A stretch of DNA of 64,000 nt. Source: Polytrichum commune. Taxonomy: Eukaryota; Streptophyta; Polytrichopsida; Polytrichales; Polytrichaceae. Within the stretch, counting starts at the first letter, position 1; the number at the start of each line of letters is the position of its first letter. The stretch covers positions 2,726,501 to 2,790,500 of the forward strand of contig OX485805.1 of NCBI GenBank assembly GCA_950295325.1, read 5' to 3'. Made by a program: the position numbers and the translations under genes. The notes beneath the pieces are model-generated. The model was not told the DNA's origin and did no database searches. It was given only the letters and a program-made list of their open reading frames with translations. Positions 12,047-23,200 of this stretch are shown here, piece after piece.

Positions 12047-12142
12047 GGCTTTCAGGTACCTCACGGCAATGCCCAAGGCAAGAACAGACAATCAACATGG
12101 CATCATTTCAGTCCGCCCGTCTGCATTTCGTCATCACCAAGC
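12047..12142 (-). ncRNA. C/D-box snoRNA candidate with C, D', C' and D boxes
   Basis: Minus strand: perfect box C GTGATGA (12137-12131), D' CTGA (12111-12108), C'-like ATGATG (12106-12101) and D CTGA (12055-12052). A GCTT / AAGC stem closes it one base from the boxes. The order and the ~86-nt spacing are canonical. Targets were not identified. Confidence 0.65.
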
Positions 12143-12760
12143 GCGCTGCTCGCTGGAAAGATAAATGATAATTCTGAAGCGTCCGGTATTCACTAGTTAT
12201 GAGAAGGAACATTTAACACCGGAGCCAAGGGTAGCTCCAGGTTGGTAAGATCCATCTCAACCTTGATCTAGCATCCATATTTAACGACAACGGGCACGTC
12301 TCCATATCTGTCCTCCCGAGAGAAGACAAATATACAGGTAGCTCGAGTGTTGGTTAATGCTGCGGATCATACCATCAAAGACAACTACAACATTGTGCTT
12401 AGATGAATAAACACTACCTCTACACACACGCCTCTCGCCGCCCTCACATTTCAAGAGACAAAAATTGCTCGTCATTCTAGAAACCTTTCCCTATTCCATA
12501 GAAGACCAAACAACAAAGAACAAATCGTTGCGGGAATTGTCAACAACCCATCGTACCAAGGCCGAGTTGAAAAAATCAGCTCTGGCATAGCGAGGGCCGC
12601 ATAAGCTTGAAGCGTTTCCTAGGCGCTTCAAACTCTGCGCTATCGCTTCAGGGAACGGATCCATCGGCATGAAATCCCAGACGATCAGTTTATGAGGCGA
12701 AGAGATAATCATAAAAGGCAGGCACAGGAACTACATTCTCCTTACAATCGCTACTCAGAA
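12143..12760 (-). other. probable 5' part of the snoRNA precursor transcript, content unresolved
   Basis: Lies between the promoter motifs and the first clear snoRNA. It holds a short ORF (12491-12712, -) with no recognisable domain and one poor C/D-like pair. H/ACA snoRNAs could be present but cannot be called by eye. Confidence 0.35.
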
Positions 12761-12768
12761 AAGAGAAA

Positions 12769-12943
12769 GGGCCCATTCAGGGATGAAGAGAAAGTGAGAG
12801 ATGGTTGAGACGGAAGAGTGCAAGACATTATACATGGGGGACTGATCTTAGTGCCGTTGCGAAATGAATGTGTGGCGGCCGCCAGCGATGAAGAATGAGC
12901 GTCAGAGCAATGTCGAAGGCGTTAGGGTTAGGGTTAGGGTTTT
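12769..12943 (-). promoter_or_regulatory. telo-box plus site II promoter
   Basis: On the minus strand AAAACCCTAACCCTAACCCTAA (12943-12922) contains the telo-box AAACCCTAA (12942-12934), and TGGGCC (12775-12770) is a site II element. In plants this pair drives ribosomal-protein and snoRNA genes. It sits upstream of the snoRNA cluster in the right orientation. Confidence 0.7.
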
Positions 12944-13551
12944 CATTGCACGGATCCTAGTCACAACTTGACCTCCTGGTAACTTAGATGCCGGCAACTT
13001 GGGAGTTGTTGCATAGGAATTGGTTAATTTGATTTGATGCTGTCAAACATCACCAAAAACCATGTTTCATGCCCTCAAACATGCTTTTCTTGCTTACAAA
13101 GTGGAACTCTTTCCACTTTATGGGAAAGGAATTAGATTACCTTTACCTCGAGGACATTCTCAACTATGTATGTGAATCGTACTTGAAGCAACCATTGAAA
13201 TTTGACACCAATCTAATGCAAAATCATGATTGCACCTCAAATTATAGGCTAGTCATTAGAATTGCCCGGTCAACTCTCTATGACTCCATCATAGACATAG
13301 CTTCCTTTCCCTATTTCAAAATGTAGTATTGAAAAGTCTTAGGTCTTCTTTCAATTGTACTAGCAAGTTAATATTAGCCTCTATCACACATAGGCCATTG
13401 CTCTATGTTATTCTAAGAAATTAGCCTTAATGATACCATCTTGATATATTTATAGCCCACAAGACTCTTGGCTCTCTGGACTTTAAAAATTCCAAGTCAA
13501 TCAAGCCAAACTAATTCAAAGACTTTGAATTAGAAAAATGACACAACCAAT

Positions 13552-14211
13552 CTATGTTCGGGGAAAACCGACGGCTAGTTCATTATCAGCCGATGGATTT
13601 CCCCTCATGGCCGGTTCAAATTTCCAACCATCGGATGGCAATCCGACTGTAATTTCAATCCTCCGGCAATTAGCCGATGGACCAGAAAATGTCCCGGAAA
13701 TGTAGCCGATTCTTCTTGTGAGTTACTGGATTTCAGCCGGAAGCATCCAGAGTGCTATTTGTCTAGAGCATCTGATGATGCACTTGAGGAAGTACCCTAA
13801 ACCTTAAACTTTTTGAATTATGCAACCTTTCCATGACCAAATCCAATTGCTTCTATGAAGAATTGGGGGACCCTTGGCCTTCAAGCGGTGAAGGCATTGC
13901 TAGGTTCAATTCCTGCCAAGGATATTAACTCTTCAAATTTAAAGTTTTGAACAGGCCTTTCTTTTCACTTATTCAAGATTTTGTACTAAGAAATGATTTC
14001 TAATAACTTTTCATACATTTTTAAAAAAATTAGTGCCGATATGAATTCCATTTAATCGGATATTGGCCAATGAAAATATGAAAATATAGGCAATTGGCCG
14101 ATTGATTTTACAAAAGACCGGCTCTTGCTGATGTAAATTGGAAAAAATCCGACCCTTCGTAGCAACTACCGGCAATTAGCCACTCAGGCTTCCAAAACTT
14201 CCCGAACTCTG
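13552..14211. mobile_element. hAT-like non-autonomous element, right copy (660 bp)
   Basis: Begins CTATGTTCGGGG and ends CCCGAACTCTG. It is flanked by a perfect 8-bp direct repeat CAACCAAT (13544-13551 and 14212-14219); 8-bp duplications and YARNG-type ends (CAGAG, reading inward) are hAT hallmarks. It is an inverted copy of 10182-10841 and non-coding. Confidence 0.8.
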
Positions 14212-14219
14212 CAACCAAT

Positions 14220-17200
14220 ATTGGCATTAAACTTGGTTTTCATTGGCAAATGATCCATATAGAATATGCTAATGATGTTGTCCACTTAAACAAGATTGAT
14301 CAATAAAAGAGTTCCCCCCTATAACCAAACCCCCCCCCCCTTGACATTGAAGGAAAATCCCCCCCCAGCTTCGCCCATGTTGCCAAAGCTTTGGATATTA
14401 ACGACATTATCAATGTTTTTACAGGGATGTCAACTCGACGAGTCCAAATCTCTCAATAAATAATTAAATTTGACCACCTATTGAATTTTGAAACTAAAAT
14501 ATACACTGGACATTTCCATATTATGAGGTCAACCCCCCCACCCTAAGGTCAAAATCACGGCTTCGCCCTTGCCTATAACACCACATTGGGAAGTAGAGAA
14601 TCTTTGATTATGGAGCCTAGACCAACACTTTCCTCAACTCCGATTTCATCGATTTCAAGTTCTTTGGTTTTGATTCACAATTGCTAACATGCTCAAAGCT
14701 TCTAATGCTTGAAATGCATTGGCGAGATGATTCCATAGTTGGAGGTGTCCACATAGCCTCATCCACCTTAATTAGAGTGGTCTCAACTCGACACCTTTTG
14801 CAGGTGATAACATTTTTGAAGAAGGTTTGCATGTGTTGTCAAAGACCAACCGAGAGAATGACCTTTTATTAATTAGTGGATATTCTTGACAACGAAATGT
14901 TCAATGAAGGTAGTGCCTACACAAAGAATCTTTGGGGTTCAAGAGAGAATCCAATAATGACCATTGCTCAAGTTTTGTAGCTCTATAGTGTTCGGAGATG
15001 TTGTATTGGGATGAAAAGTGGGCTAAAAATGGTTATGTTGTCACTTATTGTTGATTAATATGGGTCAAAGATGAATATTGTAGGCCACACCAAATCAAAA
15101 TATTAGTGTAGAGTCCAAGAAGCTACCCTTTAGACTTCATTAAGCTTTTGGTTGCTATCCTCACACCAGTGGTCAAGGCATCTACTTAGAATTCTAGGAG
15201 ATTTCAACGCCTTAGATCTCAAAGCCATATATTTAATCTATTTAATTAATGTTGTAATTCCCATAGTCATATTAAAAACAATGTGTTACGCATGTGCAGC
15301 TCTCTACCTATTGAATTTTATTGGTGATTGGTTGACTTATTTTGTAACCTAGCGTATGATAAGGAATGGTAATAGCTGACAAAAATTGGCAATTTGAAGG
15401 CAACAAATGTCGTTTATAACATGTGCCATAAGCGCATGTTGTTTCTGGTTGAACTTGTTCAAATCAAATTCCCTGTCATAAAGGATTAATAACCACATAA
15501 TTGGCATGTTCTATGAACACATGAGTGGCATAATAAGTTAGGCAACAACCTCATTTAGATATAATTGTTGAGATTTATATATATGTTTGTCATTGTAAAG
15601 TAGTTTGACTTAGAAATAAGATTGAAAGACTACATATAGTTATGTGTTATCAAGGTATAAATCAAACAACGAGTGGAACACAAAGGCATGCTACTAGAAT
15701 TGTTGCATCCAAATAAGATGTTGTGCAATCTCACTTGCACAAATTCTCATTATTTTAGATTTACTTCTTTGTGGCTCTTCATAGAATGCAAGGCATTATG
15801 GTCCACATGGATCACCCTATGGACTAATTAAGGAGACTGAGTTCCAATAAGAAATTTCAAGCTTGGGGTTGATAACATTCTAAATCCACTTGGTCATTAA
15901 ACTCTCATCCACTCATATGGATAGATTCATTCAAACACAACATTATCCCTGTAAGATGCCAACAAAGCCAAGAGCTCTAGGGGCAAAAGCTAATAAACTA
16001 GCATCGCCCGCCACTGTGCGCTCTCTTTAGATTGAATGTATTTCCAATGCATATTTTTAGTCTTATGCCCACTTCCAAAGTGGGGTACATTGACTTCGAT
16101 TTATCCATTGCTACGCTTTGGTGTAAACAATCCTTCATGCTTCAGAATTGTTAATCAATTCCTAATCTAATCCTGCGGCCAACATTGTATATGGAATTCA
16201 AATTGCCAACAATAAGGCCACATACTTTCTTAGTTCGACCCTTAAAAGGCTGGAGCCAAATCTTCCGAAAATCGCCTATACCGGCACAATCCACTTCAAC
16301 AACTACTCAAAGAAAATTGGCACCTCTTATGGTAGATTTGTCAGTACATATGACATCTTAATAGAGTCAGGATTATTCACACAAATCTTCAGGCCAATTT
16401 CACAAGATGATAACATTTACACTGGTATGGTCAGGCAGCAGTGACTATGCTGACAAAAACACGCCCTCCTCGACCTTTTGGCGTTAGTGATGAGTCTTGA
16501 ATTCTATTAGACATTTTGGAACTTTCTAATGGCGAGGGTGCATAGACGCTGAAACAGCTGCCACTCCATAATTCCAAAATGATCGGCCATCTACTACATG
16601 TCTTCAAATCAAACCATTCACAATTTGTGTGCACAGGGTGCAACATGTGCGTATGGCCTGGGAACAAGCTAGTTGAAAAGCAATAAGCACATGCGATATG
16701 CATGATGCCTCTTACTAGGAATGCAGACTAACTTTTGACAGCTAATTTTTGACATTTTTCTGAACACCTAATTCATCAGGGAAGCGTATCAATGTGTTTG
16801 TGTCACCTTGAATGCCACCAACTCTTCCAACAACTGAATCTCAGGAAGAACAGCACACTATTACCATGGCATTCACATTCAAACTTGGAGATTAGGTGGG
16901 GTGACAGAGTTAGTATTTTTGTGCGATAAAAAGAGCACATCATTAGCTGTTGCTCCCTGGGAGGTCTAAGATAGATTCATATGTCGACCTTCACCATTCC
17001 CGGTAAACTTACAGCACTCCCACGTAAAGTTTCTGCAGAGGATATGTCTCAACCCCTCCCACATTTACCCATTGATCAGGAAATATAAAAATATAAATAG
17101 GCACCAACAACAGCATGTCTGCCTTTCACAACACATGTTTCAATCTGTACATTGTTTTCGGTTGCACACAAAGATACCACAAAGGACCAGTGCATCCGCA

Positions 17201-17238
17201 AGCAAGCGAGGGCTTTTGGCGAGGGAAGTGATGAACAC
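14220..17238. other. intergenic, no gene recognised
   Basis: Contains poly-C runs (around 14330 and 14360). The rest is AT-rich with only short ORFs. The last few hundred bases should be the 3' UTR and downstream region of the aminopeptidase gene. No RNA gene or mobile element was recognised. Confidence 0.4.
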
Positions 17239-20200
17239 TTAACGGGGAAGTGGCTCAGTGGCCTTGTGAAGCCATTCCAACTCAGGTCCAGAGAGGAGTG
17301 GACTCACTTTCTCACGGCACACTTTGTGGTAGTCATCAACCCAATCCATTTCAACCTCCGACAACATTGACAAGTCCATGAGCTTTGTCTGATAGGGCAC
17401 CTGCATCCATCACATGCGAAAAAGTGTCAGCCTTCCTCCCATATCAGAAGAGATACCTTGGAGTCTGAAGTTCGAACAACAAAATCCAGATAAATCTTAT
17501 TGATAACCTTTGAGTTGTGAAGACGCAAATTAACATAGTAGGTACCTCTAATCTCAAGAGTCAAAATAGTCTTAATGAAAATATCCTCAGTTACATTCTA
17601 TTGAAATATAATTTTAGGATGGTTATTTTGATGCAATGACAAAAAGCTGATAATAACAACAAAGAAGATTAATGATTTCAAATTGATAACCAAGATGAAG
17701 AATCACCAAATATATGCACTTATTATATATTCATAACCAAGGTATTGTAATAAATGTTCGTCTAGATAAACTTATAACCTGACACTATTGACTTCTCTAT
17801 CATTATCACAATTTATAACCATGAATAGTATAGTGACCGACTAATACTGTCAGAACCCAGTGGATGTGATGAAACGGAGCAATCATGGTGTAATTTTGAA
17901 GGTCTTTTACCCAAGTAATGTGCTCAAATGCAAGGTAGCCCTTTCCACCAAAATTGTGTTTTGCTTGGGCCTCCTTTACAATAAGCACATTCTCTATTCT
18001 TACTCCAAAGTTTCCATCCTCATAGTATCCAGGCTCTGCAATACCACATGAAAGAGTTCACAAAAGAAGGATCGTATTTGTGACTTTTGGAACTTGACCC
18101 AGTAAAACTTCTGAACTTCAGATGCACTTAGTTCTTAAACACACAAGATTTTGTATCAGGAATTCTGAGATGTCTTGCACAGGCAGAAGTTTTACAAACT
18201 ATGCAAGTAACAAGATAGATTATTTTACATAAACAAGCATCCTCGAAAGAATCTCCATACGGTTGATAGGCAGCAACAAAACAGCCTCTTCAACACTTCA
18301 CAAATTCATAGCTTAAAATAAGAAATCACTCAGATGATACTACATCACATCCAGAAATTGACAGTCTTCAGGCATCTTTATAATCACACTCTATATTAGC
18401 CACCAGTAAGAATATGTACCATCAGTGACAGTCATGGTTGCTTGAAGTGCAACATTCCTGGCTTGGGGCCTAAAGCTAATAAGGTGCGGTCCTGTCAAGA
18501 TGTCCCAGCACAAGTTAGTTCATGATTGGCAAAAATTGACGAGTCATTTTTTGATGCAATGCCTGGGGCTTAACAAAAGTATCATTGACTAAAGTACACC
18601 ATCAAGTTAAGATTGCAAAGAGGATTGCAACCTTGCCCTTCAATGCAGAAATGGTCACTTGAAAATCCAGCAATTACTTCACCTGAAACCATATTATTAT
18701 GCTGAGAAGATATTACTGAATACTAGTGTACATACTACAACCCTATCAAGGGTCGTGTGACACAAGGAAGATGTCAATGTAAGAAGGTTACCACATGATA
18801 GTACCATGCAAACCACTAACACCAAATAACATGAAATGAAGGCCTAAAAAGAGAAGTGTCCTCGTCACAGATGTCTTAATTAAAATAACAGCTGCCCCAA
18901 CAAGAGCCCAATAATGCACACCTTCATGCACGTTAAGGTAGGAACCAACACCATGGCCCGTTCCGTGCCTGTAGTCCAATCCATCCTTCCACAAAGGAAC
19001 TCTTGCCAGAATGTCCAGGGCATGACCTGACAATACCACATGTCTGGTCATTCAACCAGCTCTTACTAGGCCTCACATATCTCTATCCATCCTTGTCATG
19101 TAAAAACACCTAGTCTATTTCACGCTTGTTCCCAGATTTACCACAACACCCAGAGCCTAAAACAAGTATGAGGACCACATCTGAACGATATCTGAAGCAT
19201 CTGAGATTGGCGAAGTCAATTATGCAAATGAGAGCGATAGAGAACAATACTATTGGAGAAGACATTATGTGGGCCAACATCTAGACAGTCCAGATTGTAT
19301 TGTCATTTGTTGCTATCAAGATATGTAGCTAGAACCCTGTTAATTCAATTACAAAATATAGCCTTAAAACCTCAAAGAACCTTAAAAGTTGGTGTCAACA
19401 TGTGTGACGTGTGATTTACTTAAGAATTTCTACTTATGGTGCTCATAATTTGTACATAAGTGCAACCCATACCAGTGGTTCCGTTTGGGAAAATAGCCAT
19501 ATCCAGTGCAATATGCCCCTTCAATACCTGCAGCTCCCACCAGAGTGAACATGAATGGACTTTGCTTCCAACATTTGAGATACTATGATACTAAAGTCAT
19601 GAAACCTATGATAAGAAAATCGAGTTTTAATACTGGCATTTTAGATTGGGTGTTGCCCCCACAATTACACTTCCATTTGATTGACCACAACCCAAACCTA
19701 AAGAAATGCGATAAATTTGATGCATACAAAACTACTTACCAATGTAGCACAAGACTTTTCATGTGCCGTTGGCTTTCCAAAATGCAAAGTCCTGGTGATA
19801 TCTGTCGTTCCATCCAAATACTTCACCCACCAAAATTGGGCTCAAAGTCAAATCAAGGAGGAAAAATCGTGATCAAATATATATTATGATGCTTCCACAA
19901 GGGACAGGCACAACAGGAGATTCAAAGGTATGACATGAGTTGTTTGAAGACACAGATATTCATGTGCTCACCTGACCCCCAGAGTCACACAAATACATGG
20001 AATCAGGCTGTAGCTCAGCACAGGAATCTTCTTTAGCGGCGTAATGGATAATGGCTGCATTTGCTCCTACTGAGCTGATAGTCTCAAAGCTTAAACCTTT
20101 GAAGTGCTGCAATTCAACTTCTTGTATTCAGTCATTGGGACATAACGAGGTTATGAGAATCCAACAAAATGTACACCCAACACATGCTGCATGCTGTAAG

Positions 20201-23200
20201 TGCACATGATTGTGCAATTTTCCTGTCTTGACTTAAACAATACATGTGGTAGTTATAGATTAGAGGTTTCATAGACCCCTAAGCTGCCACACTTCCACCC
20301 AGTATTTGACAGCTATTAAGAGAAGATTTCCATTAATGGAATAAACTAAAATTGGACCTCTGATTATTTGATAAGTATCACATAAATATAGTTTGAGATA
20401 TGTGAAAATCTGATAAAATGTTGGACAACCAGGGAATAAAGGTTATCAAACTGGGAAACAACATAACTCAGGAGCAGCAAAATGGCTCGGACAAGTGGAT
20501 GTTCAGTGATTGATATTATATTGAAAGATTGAAAACGAGATAGGTTCACACCTCTTGCTTTGACCGAAACTCTGCAAGTTTGTCTGCAACAGTCACCTCT
20601 GTCAATTTCTCCTCCTCTCTGCAGGAAAGTGATCCGAATTCTTTGAGTTGCAAGGAAAACACAGCATGCACGTAGGAATTAGAAGAAAAAGTAACAGTTT
20701 ACGTCAATCACTATCTATTACGCTACTAAAGAATGGTTGAATATACAAACAAAGAAATGCCTGAACAACATGTCCAAGAACAATGATTGGACAATGCTCT
20801 CTTTGAGTATTCAGACTAAATTGCTTTAAATAATAGTTCAAAGGGGTCAATGGAGAAACACACGTGCGCTTGCGCTTGAGGGAGCCCTTTACTTCTGAGA
20901 AGTAGCCGGCCGCTCCATACAAGTCTTGCATCTACATCAAATGGCCCCCTTTATATGAGGACGTTGTTTGTTGCAAAAAACAGTATTCCAAGAGCAACCA
21001 CAGAATTAATTTTATCTTATATTCTCAACTGAACATAGACATTGTATCCTGTAGTATACTGAACCATATCACAGCAAGGTTTGAACATTGACATTGTGTT
21101 CTAAATACTGTACATAAACATAGACATTTTATTCTGGACGAGGAAAACAGTGAGAAAAGAAATCATCAATAACGTATAGGAACCGCACTACAACACAATG
21201 AATACTGCAATTTAAATAAGAAAAAATACCTGCGAATCAAGCCAAGAAAAATATGAGATAACAGCTGCTCCATCACGAATGTGAGCTTTCCTCATTCCCT
21301 CCAACTCCACTGGGTGCTGAATCCAGAACGACACCAGGAAGCAAACACGTCAATACTAACCCCCAACATCTAGTAAAAAAACAGCAAACAAGGATGACAT
21401 GTTTTTTTCAATAACATTATCAAAGAGTGACAGATTGCTCTCAGAATCTAGACCAGAGACCAGAAGTGCTACAAGCTTGTCGCAAGTACTGGAGCTGAGT
21501 TGATGCAGTAGACATGAAACATATACACATTTTACAAACAAAAATCTAGAATATCTATTTACCTTCAAAGCCTTAGCTAGAGTAAGAGGTGACTGCTGCA
21601 ACAAAACTCGACCAGCTGGCAACCGAGAGTACACTGAGTAGCTACATGTGGCAGGATCAATCCATATCAATGAAAATTGTTCACCATTAACTCCATTGTC
21701 ATCCTTTGTCAAGTCCTCAAGATCATCCTCTACTTTTGGCTCAGGGTTTGCTGCTATCTCGACAGTCTCGTGACCATTTCTATGAGATCCATCCACTGCA
21801 ATCCCTTCTGTAGGCTTGTTTTGCAAAGTCTTCTTTACTGCAGAGTTCTCTTCAGATGCAAGGTCCGCTACATCTTGGAAGACAGCTTCATAGTCTCGTA
21901 CTTCTACTCCATTCTCATACAAATATTCCTCAATCTGCATACAACATCCTCAACGTGTGTGAGAAGCTTTGATCAGTACAGTGGAAACTTTTAAGGTATA
22001 ACCAACTTATCAGAGCTTTTATTTTTCTTACACTGTAGGTAAAGTAAAAGTCAGTCACAGGATTGAGGATAAATGTCAAGCAATATATCTTTCAATCAGG
22101 TAATACCCCACCCTACTAGGCTAACAACATCCCATACACGCACACTGCCTACGGAACTACTTAACCAATGCTGAGAAGAGACATCCTCAATGACATGATC
22201 AAGTTGAAGAGCTTTTGGCCCTGAAATAATAGCACCTTCAAGTCCACTTTTGCTTTGTTCACGTAGTAGAAAGCAGAGTCACGTGTGACTATTGCATATG
22301 CGTGAACCACAGGATTATAGAGCACATCTCCACCCCGCAAGTTGTACAGCCATGCAACCTGCCAGCCAGAATTTATCACTTACTTGGCACATGATCTGAA
22401 ATAATGTGGTCTCACACTGACTGATTATAATGAGTGCTCACTAGGGGCAGTCCAGGTAACTTATCCTGAGCACTTGCATTGATTACTTTCTTTCATGACA
22501 AGTGACTGATTACATAAACCCTACAGAAGCAGAGTCTGCTTAGTGGGAAGAAGACAGTCACAATGAGCGCCTTTCGAAGGCACATTCACGTTCCACATAA
22601 ACAACACTCACGTGATTTCTACCTCCAGAGCCTTTTTCCACTTTACATGAACTAATCAGCCTCTTAACCACTTTTTCTCTGCAAGAAACTGTCATTCCTG
22701 GATGGAAACTGGGTGGTAAATATAGCAGCTTTCCATAATGACCAAGAGATCATAACATCGTTTCATGTAATCCACCACAATACTCCTCTGGAGATGCATG
22801 AAGTCGAATAGGAAGGTTTCAATACAATCAAACGTTGAGGTTTCATCCTTCCTCCTTAAGGCTTGAGAAGCAACAGTACACAAACATCAGTGCACACAAC
22901 CTACAAGAATCACCTCATCAAGAGTAGTCACAACAATTGCATTAGCCTTCTCCTGGCACAGCTTCTCACGGAGATCACTGATCTTTTCCTTTGCTGATCT
23001 CCCAGTGAATTCTAAAGGCTGAATGCACACTGGAGCCACTATGTGCGGAGGACGACTCTCCCAGATCTTGTCCACAAGGTTCTCTTTGAGTGGCACCAGC
23101 TTCTGTCCATACTTACTGAATGCTTGTTCCCACCGGTGTGCTGTGTCAACAGAAATGCAACATGGATCGATCCCCACATTGCCACCTTTTTGGAGATTCT

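Noticed and set aside
12648-12712. Additional C/D snoRNA with a 10-base match to 18S (AGACGATCAG)
   Set aside because: Box C is imperfect (ATGATTA), there is no terminal stem and the match is not next to a usable D box.
12491-12712. Short minus-strand protein-coding ORF (73 codons) behind the telo-box
   Set aside because: No recognisable domain; it lies in the presumed snoRNA precursor and its length is within chance expectation.
12922-12943. Interstitial telomere repeat or chromosome end
   Set aside because: Only about three TTAGGG units, and the plant telomere unit is TTTAGGG; the position and AAACCCTAA core fit a telo-box promoter better.
10182-14211. One 4-kb transposon with 660-bp terminal inverted repeats carrying the snoRNA cluster
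   Set aside because: Each 660-bp arm has its own short inverted termini, and the right arm has its own 8-bp target duplication, so two separate insertions are simpler.
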